Assembly (NCBI GenBank): GCA_004144345.1
Contig: SEEL01000033.1
Location: forward strand, 1 to 40,972
Length of the DNA: 40,972 nucleotides
DNA from: Hyphomicrobiales bacterium
Lineage (GTDB): Bacteria > Pseudomonadota > Alphaproteobacteria > Rhizobiales > Devosiaceae
Direction of reading: 5' to 3'
Part shown: piece by piece, positions 1 through 7,355 of the stretch
Layout: each line of letters opens with the position of its first letter
Numbering within the stretch: position 1 is the first letter of the stretch
Notes under the pieces: generated by a model
Database searches by the model: none
Seen by the model: the letters and a program-made list of their open reading frames with translations, nothing else
Told to the model about the DNA's origin: nothing
Program-made: the position numbers and the translations under genes

Positions 1-299
1 GCCATTGGCGGCACGGTGGACGGCAGGGACAGTTACCAGCCCTGTCGAGCAGGTGCGTTAGGAGCCGGTAGGGCGGCGCATCTGAACCACCGCCGGACGT
101 GGAGAGAGATTCCGGCAGACCATCGATCCTGAGGCGAACCCGGTTGCAGCGGCGAGGCGCGAGCCTCAATTCTGCGGACTACCCGCGTCGAGGCAAGACC
201 TCGCCGCTGCTCGCTCCATACCCGGCGGATGGAGCCCTGCCCCGAAACCGGGAGCCGAAAGGCGATCCGGGGCTCGCCCTCACCCAAACTAGCATCACT
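1..299. other. Non-coding region with stacked inverted repeats
   Basis: No convincing gene is visible. The plus strand can form several hairpins. GCAGCGGCGAGG (146-157) pairs perfectly with CCTCGCCGCTGC (199-210). GAGGC (154-158) pairs with GCCTC (163-167) around a GCGA loop and competes for the same bases. GCTCCAT (213-219) pairs with ATGGAGC (229-235). CCCCG (240-244) pairs with CGGGG (268-272), enclosing GCC-GAAA-GGC (254-263). Two GNRA-type loops favour plus-strand RNA. It does not match RNase P, tmRNA, cobalamin or glycine riboswitch landmarks that I know. It could be the 3' part of a structured RNA, or a leader of the gene at 354. Confidence 0.35.
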
Positions 300-320
300 T
301 GCAAATCATTCCTATTTGCA
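300..320 (+). promoter_or_regulatory. Fur/Mur-like palindromic operator
   Basis: TGCAAAT (300-306) and ATTTGCA (314-320) form a perfect inverted repeat around the 7-base spacer CATTCCT. The arms resemble metal-responsive Fur-family boxes, which often carry GCAAAT/ATTTGC halves. The site is an AT-rich island in GC-rich DNA and ends 33 bases before the ATG of the membrane protein at 354. Metal control of that gene is inference. Confidence 0.45.
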
Positions 321-353
321 CAATCATGACACCTCCCGCTCCGGAGTGCCGCC

Positions 354-761
354 ATGTGGCCGTTCCTGTCCGACCCGCCCTCGATCGTCCAGTTCATCAT
401 GCTCATCGCCTGCGTGCCGATGGGCCTGTCGCACATCGTCCGCCCGGCGCTATGGATCGATTTCTTCGCCCGGCTCACGGCCATGGGCCGGCCCGGTCTC
501 GTGCTGAAGGTGCTGGCGGTGGAACTCTGGCCGGCGCTGCTGATCGTCAGCCTGCACCAGGTCTGGAGCGGCCCGGCGATCGTGCTGACGCTCTATGGCT
601 GGGCGCAGTTCGGCAAAGTGTGGATCGCCCTGCTCTTCCCTGCCATCGGCATGCGCTCGATGGCGATGGCCGAAAAGCACGGCGCCCGCGGTTTTGTCGC
701 GGGCGGCCTGCTGCTCATTGCCGTCGGCCTCTCGGCCGGCGCGGCGCTGTACTGGGCTTAG
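354..761 (+). CDS. Small hydrophobic membrane protein, unknown function
   Basis: A 135-residue protein with about four hydrophobic segments (roughly residues 10-30, 48-68, 72-95 and 108-133) and short polar links, so an inner-membrane protein. The start is supported by GGAG at 343-346, seven bases before the ATG. No catalytic motif is visible and I do not recognise the family. It stands alone, followed by the convergent DUF1476 gene. The Fur-like palindrome at 300-320 just upstream suggests metal-responsive expression, but nothing in the protein itself shows metal binding. Confidence 0.7.
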   Translation: MWPFLSDPPSIVQFIMLIACVPMGLSHIVRPALWIDFFARLTAMGRPGLVLKVLAVELWPALLIVSLHQVWSGPAIVLTLYGWAQFGKVWIALLFPAIGMRSMAMAEKHGARGFVAGGLLLIAVGLSAGAALYWA

Positions 762-828
762 GGGCCGCCCGGCGGTTGGCCGAGCGAGCCCACTCGGGAT
801 CGTTCGGCCAGAGCGAAAATAGAGCCCC

Positions 829-1152
829 TCAGCCCTCGTTGAGCACCTGGTCGCGGGCCACGGCGACCAGTTCGGCCATCTTGGCACGAATCATGTCGTC
901 GGAGACCGACGCGCCCTTGGCCTTGATGTCGGCCGAAACCTTGCGGAACACGTCCTCATCGCCGGCTTCCTCGAAATCGGAAGCCACGACTTCGGCGGCA
1001 TATTCGCGGGCGTGCTCGTCGCTCAGGCCCATATGCTCGGCGGCCCACAGACCCAGCAGCTTGTTGCGGCGGGCTTCAGCCTTGAACCGCAGTTCGCCAT
1101 CGCGGGCAAACTTGGCTTCCTGGGCTTTCTCGCGATCGTCGAACTGGGCCAT
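829..1152 (-). CDS. DUF1476 protein, ATP synthase inhibitor zeta-type
   Basis: A 107-residue, highly charged helical protein beginning MAQFDDREKAQEAKFA, matching the alphaproteobacterial DUF1476 family. Its best-known member is the zeta subunit of Paracoccus denitrificans, which binds the F1 part of ATP synthase and blocks ATP hydrolysis. The typical LLGLWAAEHMGL segment is at residues 32-43. The start was placed at 1152 rather than further upstream because the family begins exactly here and the upstream extension is antisense to purC. It is divergent from purC, the usual arrangement in rhizobia. Family assignment is firm; inhibitory function in this species is inferred. Confidence 0.88.
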   Translation of the reverse strand: MAQFDDREKAQEAKFARDGELRFKAEARRNKLLGLWAAEHMGLSDEHAREYAAEVVASDFEEAGDEDVFRKVSADIKAKGASVSDDMIRAKMAELVAVARDQVLNEG

Positions 1153-1404
1153 TGCTGTGGTCTCCGCCTCTAGCTGTAAACGGGCCGTCTGGCCCGGAAA
1201 GCTGGAGATAGTCGGGAAGTCGCGGCAAATCAACGGGCGCCACGCCGCAGCAGGGGCCCGGACCGCGGCGCCTAAGGCGTTCTGCCGCCTCACCGATTTG
1301 GGCGAACGGTGCCAAAGGGCCGAAACATCTTGCTTTTCTGGCCTGTTCTGGCGCATGAACGGCCAAAATCCCTCCCCTATCGACGACATCAGGATGGCTT
1401 CGAC

Positions 1405-2169
1405 ATGAACCGCCGCCGGAAGATTTATGAAGGCAAGGCCAAGGACCTCTATGAAGGTCCGGAACCGGGCACGCTGATCCAGTATTTCAAGGATGACGCG
1501 ACCGCCGGCAATGGTGCCAAGCACGAGATCATCGACGGCAAGGGCGTGCTCAACAACCGCATTTCCGAGTTCGTCTTCACCAAGCTGAACACGCTGGGCA
1601 TCCCGACTCATTTCATCCGCCGCGTGAACATGCGCGAGCAGCTGATCAAGGAAGTCGAGATCATCCCGCTTGAGGTCGTGGTCCGCAACGTCGCCGCCGG
1701 CTCGCTGGTCAAGCGCCTCGGCCTTGAGGCCGGCACGCAGCTGCCGCGCTCGATCATCGAGTTCTACTACAAGGACGACGCGCTCAACGATCCGATGGTG
1801 TCGGAAGAGCACATCACCGCCTTCGGCTGGGCCACCCCGCCCGAGCTCGACGACATCATGAGCCTCGCCGTTCGCGTCAACGATTTCCTCTCCGGCCTGT
1901 TCACCGGCGTCGGCATCCAGCTGGTCGATTTCAAGATCGAATGCGGCCGGCTCTACGAGAACGACACGATGCGTATCGTGCTCGCCGACGAGATCTCGCC
2001 CGACAATTGCCGCCTGTGGGACATCAAGACCCGCAACAAGCTCGACAAGGACCGCTTCCGGGAAGACCTCGGCGGCCTCGTCGATGCCTATCGCGAAGTT
2101 GCCCAGCGCCTCGGCATTCTTGTGGAAACCGAGAACGCCCTGACGACCGGCCCGCGCCTCGTCCAGTAA
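1405..2169 (+). CDS. purC: Phosphoribosylaminoimidazole-succinocarboxamide synthase
   Basis: PurC (SAICAR synthetase) joins aspartate to CAIR using ATP in IMP synthesis in the cytosol. The protein is 254 residues, the normal length, and starts [18 protein letters not shown], the glycine-rich N-terminal signature. Conserved segments follow: [30 protein letters not shown], the substrate loop [13 protein letters not shown] and the [14 protein letters not shown] motif. An ATG 96 bases upstream is in frame, but it adds a non-homologous extension; AGGA at 1391 supports 1405. The gap from DUF1476 (1153-1404) holds a CGGGCC-GTCT-GGCCCG hairpin at 1181-1196. purS follows after a palindromic repeat. 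Confidence 0.96.
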   Translation: MNRRRKIYEGKAKDLYEGPEPGTLIQYFKDDATAGNGAKHEIIDGKGVLNNRISEFVFTKLNTLGIPTHFIRRVNMREQLIKEVEIIPLEVVVRNVAAGSLVKRLGLEAGTQLPRSIIEFYYKDDALNDPMVSEEHITAFGWATPPELDDIMSLAVRVNDFLSGLFTGVGIQLVDFKIECGRLYENDTMRIVLADEISPDNCRLWDIKTRNKLDKDRFREDLGGLVDAYREVAQRLGILVETENALTTGPRLVQ

Positions 2170-2177
2170 GACCCGGA

Positions 2178-2222
2178 GCGCGCCCAGGAAAAGTGGCTAC
2201 CGGTTTTCCGGTTCGGGCGCGC
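2178..2222. repeat. Palindromic intergenic repeat, rhizobial RIME-like
   Basis: GCGCGCCC (2178-2185) pairs with GGGCGCGC (2215-2222). Inside, GGAAAA (2187-2192) pairs with TTTTCC. The core, AAAAGTGG then ACCGGTTTTCC, resembles short palindromic intergenic elements common in rhizobial genomes. Only this copy is seen in the window. It lies between purC and purS and could fold in their shared mRNA, stabilising it or weakening readthrough. Confidence 0.6.
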
Positions 2223-2240
2223 GACCACTAAGGAATATCG

Positions 2241-2480
2241 ATGCGCGCACGAGTCACCATTACCCTCAAATCCGGTGTGCTTGACCCTCAGGGCCAGGCC
2301 ATCACCGGTTCGCTGAAGAGCCTCGGCTTCGACGGCGTCTCCGCCGTCCGTCAGGGCAAGATCTTCGATCTCGAACTGGGCGACGTCGATCCGTCCGACG
2401 CGCGGCTGCAGCTTGCCGCCATGTGCGAAAAGCTGCTCGCCAACACGGTGATCGAGAACTACGCGATCGAACTGGTCTAG
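2241..2480 (+). CDS. purS: FGAM synthetase subunit PurS
   Basis: PurS is the small structural subunit of the three-part phosphoribosylformylglycinamidine synthase (PurS, PurQ, PurL) and bridges the glutaminase and synthase subunits. The 79-residue protein has the family start MRARVTITLKSGVLDPQG, the DPQGQAI turn, and the ending CEKLLANTVIENYAIEL. Length and sequence are typical. TAAGGAA sits just before the ATG. It shares its CTAG stop with the convergent YCII-like gene. In most relatives purQ follows directly; here purQ is 4.2 kb downstream. Confidence 0.95.
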   Translation: MRARVTITLKSGVLDPQGQAITGSLKSLGFDGVSAVRQGKIFDLELGDVDPSDARLQLAAMCEKLLANTVIENYAIELV

Positions 2481-2878
2481 GCGCCGGTTTCGCTGATCGC
2501 GGGCCGCCCGACGCCGCTGACGCTGTGGGTCTGCTCGAGCACCGGGCGGATCTCGACGCGGCCCCGCTTGGTGATCTCGCTGGCCGCCGAAATGGCCACC
2601 GCCTCTTCCATGTCGCGGGCGAGCAGCAGCGTGAAGCCGCCCAGCCATTCCTTGGTTTCGGCAAACGGCCCGTCCGTCCGCACCACCTTGCCGCCCTTCA
2701 CCCGGACGCTCACGGCAGTGCGGGGGTCCTGCAGCGGCTGGGCAAGGATCAGCTTGCCCTCCGCCCGTAACTGCCGGTCTTCCTCGATGGTGGCGTCGGT
2801 CAGCGCCTTGTCCTCGGCGTCCGTCATGCCGGCAAAGCTTTGATCGTCGAAATAGACCAGGCACATGAACTTCTGCAT
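2477..2878 (-). CDS. YCII-related (DGPF domain) protein
   Basis: A 133-residue protein of the YCII/DGPF family, starting MQKFMCLVYFDDQ and containing the diagnostic TDGPFAETKEWLGGF segment (near residues 69-83). Members adopt a dimeric ferredoxin-like barrel. Many lie beside ECF sigma factors, but none is seen here. Biochemical function is unknown. The start was placed at 2878, not nine codons upstream, because AAAGGAG lies six bases before this ATG and homologues begin here. The stop codon overlaps that of convergent purS within CTAG. Confidence 0.85.
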   Translation of the reverse strand: MQKFMCLVYFDDQSFAGMTDAEDKALTDATIEEDRQLRAEGKLILAQPLQDPRTAVSVRVKGGKVVRTDGPFAETKEWLGGFTLLLARDMEEAVAISAASEITKRGRVEIRPVLEQTHSVSGVGRPAISETGA

Positions 2879-2960
2879 TGCGTGCTCCTTTGTTTGAGTT
2901 CGCAATCACGACGAAGCGGTCTTTGGCCGTTCGACAAATGCCGGCGAGGAATTCTCCGGC

Positions 2961-3881
2961 CTAGTAGGCGAAGCCCGGCGGCACCGGCGGCGAGGCATGC
3001 ATCAGGGTGATTTCCACCCGCCCATTGCCCGACAGATAGGGGTCGTTGGGGAACAGCGGATCGCTGGTCGCCCGCCCGTTCACCGAGTTGAAATGGTCCT
3101 CGGGCACGCCGAATTCGCCCAACAGCCCACGCACCGTCGTGGCGCGGTCGGACGACAGCTCCCAGGCGCCATAGTTCGGGTCGTCATATTTCGAGCCGCT
3201 GGCGGTATGCCCGGAAATGGTGATCTGGTTGGGCAGGCGCTGCAGCGTCGGCGCCAGCGCCGCGATCGCCCGGCGGGTGATCTCGAACGGGTAGCGCGAC
3301 CCCTCGGGGAACATCGGGCGCCCCGCCTGGTCCATGATGACGATGTTCAGCCCCTCCGGCGTTTCCTCGATGATGAGGTTCTCGGAGATGGTGCTGATAT
3401 CGGGCATCGCCTGCCAGGCCTGCTGGATGCTGGCCGCCGCCGCCTGGAACTCGGCGTCGAATTTGGAGCGGATGTCCTCATTGGAGGCGAGGTTCTGGCG
3501 CATCTCGCCATTGATGTCGGTGCCCTGCTCGCCGGTCGACGCGTCGAGCGTCGCCATGCCGGGCTGGCGCGTCGAGGTGGCGACGCCCGGTACGGCGTCC
3601 ACATTGCTGTCCGTCGTCTTGGCGCCGGCCGTGTCGAACGATTTGCCCGCCAGCACGCCGCCGGCGCCGCTATTGGTCTCGCTGACGCTGGCCGGGGCGA
3701 AATAGTCGGCTAGGCCCTTCTTCTGCTCGGGCGTCGTCATCGAGATCAGCCACAGCAGCAGGAAGAAGGCCATCATCGCCGTCACGAAGTCGGCATAGGC
3801 GATCTTCCACGCCCCGCCATGATGGGCGTGCGCGGTCTTCTTCACCCGCTTGATGATGATCGGCTGGTCGAAATTGGCCAT
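2961..3881 (-). CDS. motB: Flagellar motor stator protein MotB
   Basis: MotB anchors the stator to peptidoglycan and, with MotA, conducts ions to drive flagellar rotation. The 306-residue protein has a basic N-terminus, one membrane helix (about 27-47), and Asp31 in AYADFVTAMMAFFLLLWL, which corresponds to the essential ion-binding aspartate. A long linker (60-185) is rich in Ala, Gly and Thr. A C-terminal OmpA-like domain carries ISGHTAS, LSSDRA and NGRVEI. It follows motA by 21 bases in the same operon. No other flagellar genes are in the window, so the stator pair lies apart from any flagellar cluster. Confidence 0.94.
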   Translation of the reverse strand: MANFDQPIIIKRVKKTAHAHHGGAWKIAYADFVTAMMAFFLLLWLISMTTPEQKKGLADYFAPASVSETNSGAGGVLAGKSFDTAGAKTTDSNVDAVPGVATSTRQPGMATLDASTGEQGTDINGEMRQNLASNEDIRSKFDAEFQAAAASIQQAWQAMPDISTISENLIIEETPEGLNIVIMDQAGRPMFPEGSRYPFEITRRAIAALAPTLQRLPNQITISGHTASGSKYDDPNYGAWELSSDRATTVRGLLGEFGVPEDHFNSVNGRATSDPLFPNDPYLSGNGRVEITLMHASPPVPPGFAY

Positions 3882-3902
3882 CTGGACCTACTCGGCTACG
3901 CG

Positions 3903-4763
3903 TTACACAGGCTCGAGCTCGGCAGTCGCCGCGTCGATTTCGAGGAAGCTCGGGCGGTCCTCGCTCATCAGCATTTTGCGCGCGAACTCGATGGCCATTT
4001 CAGGGCCGTAGCCCGAAATGTGGGCCAGCAGCCCGGTCTTCATCGAGAGGAAATACTTGGCCTCGGCGTCAAAGGTGTTGCGCAGCGCCTGCGCCATCGG
4101 ACCGAAGAAGCCATAGGCCACGAACACGCCGAGGAAGGTACCGACCAGCGCGCCGCCGATCATGTGCCCCAGCACTTCGGGGGGCTCGGCGATCGAGCCC
4201 ATGGTCTTGATCACGCCCAGCACGGCGGCCACGATGCCGAGGGCGGGCGTGCCGTCGGCCAGCGACTGGATGGCCGTCACCAGCCGGTTGTTCTCCTGGT
4301 GATGCGTCTCGAGCTCCTCGTCCATCAGGGCTTCGAGCTCGTGCACATTGTTGGTGCCCAGCGTCACCATGCGCAAATAGTCACACATGAATTCCACCGC
4401 GTGATGGTTCGCGGCGAATTTCGGGAAGCGCTGGAAGATCGAGGATTCCTCGGGGTTTTCGATATGCGGTTCGAGCGCCAGCAGGCCGCGCGACTTCACC
4501 AGCTTGAACAGGCTGTACTGCAGCCCGAGCAGTTCGATGTAGGACGCCTTGTTGTAGCGCGAGCCCCGGAACAGCGTCCCGAACACGCCCAGCGACTGCT
4601 TCAGCACCGGGCCGGTGTTGCCGATCACGAAAGCACCGAAAGCGGCGCCCAGGATGATCACCGCCTCCCAGGGCTGGATCAGCACCTCGATGTGCCCGCC
4701 CATGGCGATGTAACCGCCGATGACCGAAACAACGATGACGACGATGCCAATAATAAGACGCAT
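3903..4763 (-). CDS. motA: Flagellar motor stator protein MotA
   Basis: MotA forms the ion channel of the flagellar stator with MotB in the inner membrane and contacts the rotor protein FliG through its cytoplasmic loop. The 286-residue protein begins MRLIIGIVVIVVSVIGGYIAMGG. It has two N-terminal helices, a long charged cytoplasmic loop (about 70-165) and two more helices near 175-225, with the conserved LADGTPALGIVAAVLGVI segment. Length matches the longer rhizobial type. It is first in the motA-motB operon. A CtrA-like half-palindrome sits about 50 bases upstream. Confidence 0.94.
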   Translation of the reverse strand: MRLIIGIVVIVVSVIGGYIAMGGHIEVLIQPWEAVIILGAAFGAFVIGNTGPVLKQSLGVFGTLFRGSRYNKASYIELLGLQYSLFKLVKSRGLLALEPHIENPEESSIFQRFPKFAANHHAVEFMCDYLRMVTLGTNNVHELEALMDEELETHHQENNRLVTAIQSLADGTPALGIVAAVLGVIKTMGSIAEPPEVLGHMIGGALVGTFLGVFVAYGFFGPMAQALRNTFDAEAKYFLSMKTGLLAHISGYGPEMAIEFARKMLMSEDRPSFLEIDAATAELEPV

Positions 4764-4812
4764 GAACTAGCTCGCCCGCGGCAATTGCCCGGCTATCTCA
4801 CACGAAACCCCC

Positions 4813-4827
4813 TTAACGCCCGGTTCA
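4813..4827 (-). promoter_or_regulatory. Possible CtrA-binding site upstream of motA
   Basis: TTAA-N7-TTCA on the plus strand (TGAA-N7-TTAA on the motA strand) matches seven of eight bases of the TTAA-N7-TTAA CtrA consensus. It lies 50-64 bases before the motA ATG. CtrA controls flagellar genes in many alphaproteobacteria. A single near-match in GC-rich DNA is suggestive only. Confidence 0.35.
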
Positions 4828-4996
4828 CCACAGAGCAGAATTCGCAGCAGGAACAATCGGCCACCGTTCCAGCGGGTAAGTGCGGCTTTGGAGTCACAGG
4901 CTGTGGCCAACTCCCCGGCAACGCGAATTCGTCATCGCGGCTCGCCCCGAATCCTGTAGACGGAGCGCCGTTCGCCCAAACTAGTGCCGTGTATAG

Positions 4997-5080
4997 ATGC
5001 TCAAGACTATTTCGCTTTCCGTGCTGTTCCTGCTTGCTTTGGGCCTCATTGGTGCGGCATACGCCACCATCCCTGTCTGA
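4997..5080 (+). CDS. 27-residue hydrophobic micro-protein (copy 1)
   Basis: ATG to TGA encodes 27 residues beginning MLKTISLSVLFLLALGL and ending AAYATIPV: a short basic N-terminus, one hydrophobic helix and an AxA-like end. It could be a tiny membrane protein or a signal-peptide-like peptide. A paralogue at 6463 keeps 17 of 27 residues, and nine of those 17 shared residues use different synonymous codons, which argues for selection on the peptide. No ribosome-binding site is visible; a TATAG just before the ATG leaves the true start open. The glycosyltransferase begins 15 bases after the stop, so the two are probably co-transcribed. Function unknown. Confidence 0.6.
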   Translation: MLKTISLSVLFLLALGLIGAAYATIPV

Positions 5081-5095
5081 CGCATCGGAGCCAAA

Positions 5096-6355
5096 TTGGC
5101 TCGCATTGCTATCCTCAGCGTCCCCGCCTACGGGCATTTGAACCCCGTTCTGCCGATCACCGGTGAGCTGGTGCGGCGCGGTCATAGCGTCACCGTCTTC
5201 AACGAAGCCAGCTTCGAGCCGCTGATCCGGGCCACGGGCGCGGGCTTTGCTGCCTATCCGCCGGTGATTCACCTCGAGGATTTCTCGCGCACGCTGAAAG
5301 ACGGCGACATGATCGCCTGGATCGAGATGATCTTCAGCGCCACCGGCCCGCTGCTGGGCGCGACCTATGCGGCGCTGCGCGACGATCCGCCCGATCTCAT
5401 CGTCTTCGACGGCGTGGCGCTGTGGGGCGAGATGCTCGCGAAAAAACTCCGCGTGCCGTCGGTTTCGATCTCGACGACCTTCGCGTCCGACGCCTTTGCC
5501 CGCGACTTCGGCCAGTTCGTGCAGGACACGCTGAACGCCATCAAGCTCTCGCCGCGCTTCTTCGTGGCCGTCCTCAAGATGACCTGGCACGGCGCCCTGG
5601 CCATGCCCTCGCCCTTCCCGCCGCTCGTGCCGCGCCGCGGCACGAAAACCCTGATGATGACCAGCCGGGACTTCCATCCCCCGAGCCGCATCAAGGCCAG
5701 TTCGAACTTCAGCTTCGTTGGCTGCTCCATCGCGCCCCATACGCGGCAGGAGGCCTTCGACTTCTCCCGGCTCGACGGCCGCCCCCTGCTCTACATTTCG
5801 CTGGGGACGCTCCATCACGGCAATTCGGCCTTCTTCGATACCTGCATCGACGCCTTCCGCGACTATGACGGCCAGGTCCTGCTGTCGGTTGGCCGCGGCA
5901 CGGACCTCGCCCCCTATGCCAACGCCCCGGCCAATTTCATCTTCGCCGAGGCCGTGCCGCAGCTCGCCATCCTCGAGCGGGCGCGGATCTTCCTCACCCA
6001 TGGCGGGCTCAACAGCACGCATGAGGGCCTCTGGCACGGCGTGCCGATGGTCGCGGTGCCGCAGCAGCTCGAGCAGTTCCACAACGCCCAGGCCATGCAG
6101 GCGGCCGGAGCCGGCATCACTATCGACAGCGAAATCCACGGCCAGCACGTCACAGCCGCCGCGCTGCGCGCGGCCATTGCCAGGGTCGAGGCCGGTCACG
6201 CCGGCTTTGCCGCCGCAGCCGCCGGGATTGGCGCTACCCTGCGCGATGGCGGCGGCTATGTCGAAGCGGCCAATCGCATCGAGGAAGTGGCCGGGCGCCG
6301 TTCAGCGGCCATTCAGCCGGAAAGCGCGATACGGCCCCTGTCGGGCAAGGCCTGA
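5096..6355 (+). CDS. GT1-family (UDP-glycosyltransferase-like) glycosyltransferase
   Basis: A 419-residue GT-B fold enzyme of the UGT / macrolide glycosyltransferase type, moving a sugar from a nucleotide donor to a small hydrophobic acceptor. The N-terminal acceptor domain starts ARIAILSVPAYGHLNPVLP. The C-terminal nucleotide-sugar signature is near residues 300-345, with FLTHGGLNSTHEGLWHGVP and PQQLEQFHNA. No signal peptide. The start is TTG, chosen because GGAG (5087-5090) lies five bases before it and homology begins there. The donor and acceptor cannot be named from sequence; carotenoid, lipid or antibiotic glycosylation are all possible. It is flanked on both sides by paralogous micro-proteins. 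Confidence 0.88.
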   Translation: MARIAILSVPAYGHLNPVLPITGELVRRGHSVTVFNEASFEPLIRATGAGFAAYPPVIHLEDFSRTLKDGDMIAWIEMIFSATGPLLGATYAALRDDPPDLIVFDGVALWGEMLAKKLRVPSVSISTTFASDAFARDFGQFVQDTLNAIKLSPRFFVAVLKMTWHGALAMPSPFPPLVPRRGTKTLMMTSRDFHPPSRIKASSNFSFVGCSIAPHTRQEAFDFSRLDGRPLLYISLGTLHHGNSAFFDTCIDAFRDYDGQVLLSVGRGTDLAPYANAPANFIFAEAVPQLAILERARIFLTHGGLNSTHEGLWHGVPMVAVPQQLEQFHNAQAMQAAGAGITIDSEIHGQHVTAAALRAAIARVEAGHAGFAAAAAGIGATLRDGGGYVEAANRIEEVAGRRSAAIQPESAIRPLSGKA

Positions 6356-6421
6356 CAGCGTAAACGGACCACTAACCAATTGCGCTCAATCCGCCTTAAC
6401 CCGTTCGACCCCATAACATCC

Positions 6422-6441
6422 GGGCGCTGACCGAAGCGCCC
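6422..6441 (+). terminator. Hairpin after glycosyltransferase gene
   Basis: GGGCGCT (6422-6428) and AGCGCCC (6435-6441) form a perfect 7-bp stem with a six-base loop. No U-run follows. It lies 67 bases after the glycosyltransferase stop and 21 bases before the second micro-protein, so it could end the first transcript or fold in the leader of the second. Confidence 0.4.
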
Positions 6442-6462
6442 CTCCCCCAAGCCGGCCCCCAA

Positions 6463-6552
6463 ATGATCAAGACCTTTTCGCTCTCCATCCTGTTCTTCCT
6501 CACGCTCGGCCTGATGTTCGCGGCCTATGCGTCGGTCCCCCCGGGCCTCTGA
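6463..6552 (+). CDS. 29-residue hydrophobic micro-protein (copy 2)
   Basis: ATG to TGA encodes 29 residues beginning MIKTFSLSILFFLTLGL and ending AAYASVPPGL. It aligns without gaps to the product at 4997: M1, K3, T4, S6-S8, L10, F11, L13, L15-L17, A20-A23 and P26 are identical, many with different third-codon bases. Predicted as one membrane-spanning helix or an uncleaved signal-like peptide. No clear ribosome-binding site. It follows the glycosyltransferase by 107 bases and precedes purQ by 137, so it could belong to either transcript. Function unknown; the pairing with the glycosyltransferase is the only clue. Confidence 0.6.
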   Translation: MIKTFSLSILFFLTLGLMFAAYASVPPGL

Positions 6553-6689
6553 CCTCAAAAGTCCTCCCGATCGCCGTCGCGTGAGCGCGCCCCGTCCTTT
6601 GGATGGGGACGTGCCAATGCGTCGCTTGCTTTTCCGGTCCAGACTCACGACAAGGTCGCCCATCCGACCCTTGCCGTGAGCCAAGTCCC

Positions 6690-7355
6690 GTGAAATCGGC
6701 TGTCATCGTCTTTCCCGGCCTCAACCGCGACCGCGACATGATCGCCGCGCTGACCACGGTCGGCGGCACGCCGCCCGCCGTGGTCTGGCACAAGGACACC
6801 GACATCCCGGATGTCGATCTCATCGTCATCCCGGGCGGCTTCTCCTATGGCGACTACCTCCGCGCCGGCGCCATCGCCGCCCGCTCGCCGATCATGTCCG
6901 CCATTCGCGGCAAGGCAGCGCGCGGTGTCCATGTGCTGGGCGTCTGCAACGGCTTCCAGATCCTCACCGAGGCGGGCCTGCTGCCGGGCGTGCTGATGCG
7001 CAACGCCTCGCTGCGTTTCGTCTGCCGCGAAGTGACGCTCGAAGTCACCAATGCCGACACCCGCTTCACCGCGGGCTACAAGGCCGGCCAGCACATCCAG
7101 ACGCCCGTCGCCCACCATGACGGCAATTATTTCGCCGATGCCGCGACGCTCAAAGCCGTCGAGGACAATGGCCAGGTCGCCTTCCGCTATGCCAACGGCA
7201 CCAATCCAAACGGCTCGGTCAACGACATCGCCGGCGTGTTCAACCGCGACAAGAACGTGCTCGGCCTGATGCCGCACCCGGAAAACCTGATCGAATCCGC
7301 CCATGGCGGCCTCGACGGCAGGGCCCTCTTCGCCAATCTGCTTCAGGTCGCCTGA
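6690..7355 (+). CDS. purQ: FGAM synthetase glutaminase subunit PurQ
   Basis: PurQ is the class I glutamine amidotransferase subunit of FGAM synthetase and passes ammonia to PurL. The protein is 221 residues. The nucleophile Cys86 is in LGVCNGFQ, and the triad is completed by His196 and Glu198 in [21 protein letters not shown] is the glycine-rich oxyanion region. The start is GTG at 6690: the open frame runs 29 codons further upstream, but that part is unlike PurQ and family members begin KSAVIVFPG. It overlaps the end of the convergent methyltransferase gene by 13 bases. It is separated from purS by 4.2 kb. Confidence 0.95.
   Translation: MKSAVIVFPGLNRDRDMIAALTTVGGTPPAVVWHKDTDIPDVDLIVIPGGFSYGDYLRAGAIAARSPIMSAIRGKAARGVHVLGVCNGFQILTEAGLLPGVLMRNASLRFVCREVTLEVTNADTRFTAGYKAGQHIQTPVAHHDGNYFADAATLKAVEDNGQVAFRYANGTNPNGSVNDIAGVFNRDKNVLGLMPHPENLIESAHGGLDGRALFANLLQVA

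Noticed and set aside
1-353. RNase P RNA, tmRNA or riboswitch at the left edge
   Set aside because: The conserved sequence landmarks of these RNAs were not seen on either strand, so only an unclassified structured region is reported.
1309-1404. Upstream ATG extending purC by 32 residues
   Set aside because: The extra part is not PurC-like, and the family start with a ribosome-binding site is at 1405.
3819-5141. A long plus-strand frame opposite motA
   Set aside because: Composition (His/Arg/Gln-rich) and overlap with MotA show it is an artefact; it also crosses the micro-protein in another frame.
6396-6410. TTAA half-site before the second micro-protein, considered as a CtrA box
   Set aside because: The second half (GACC) does not match the consensus.
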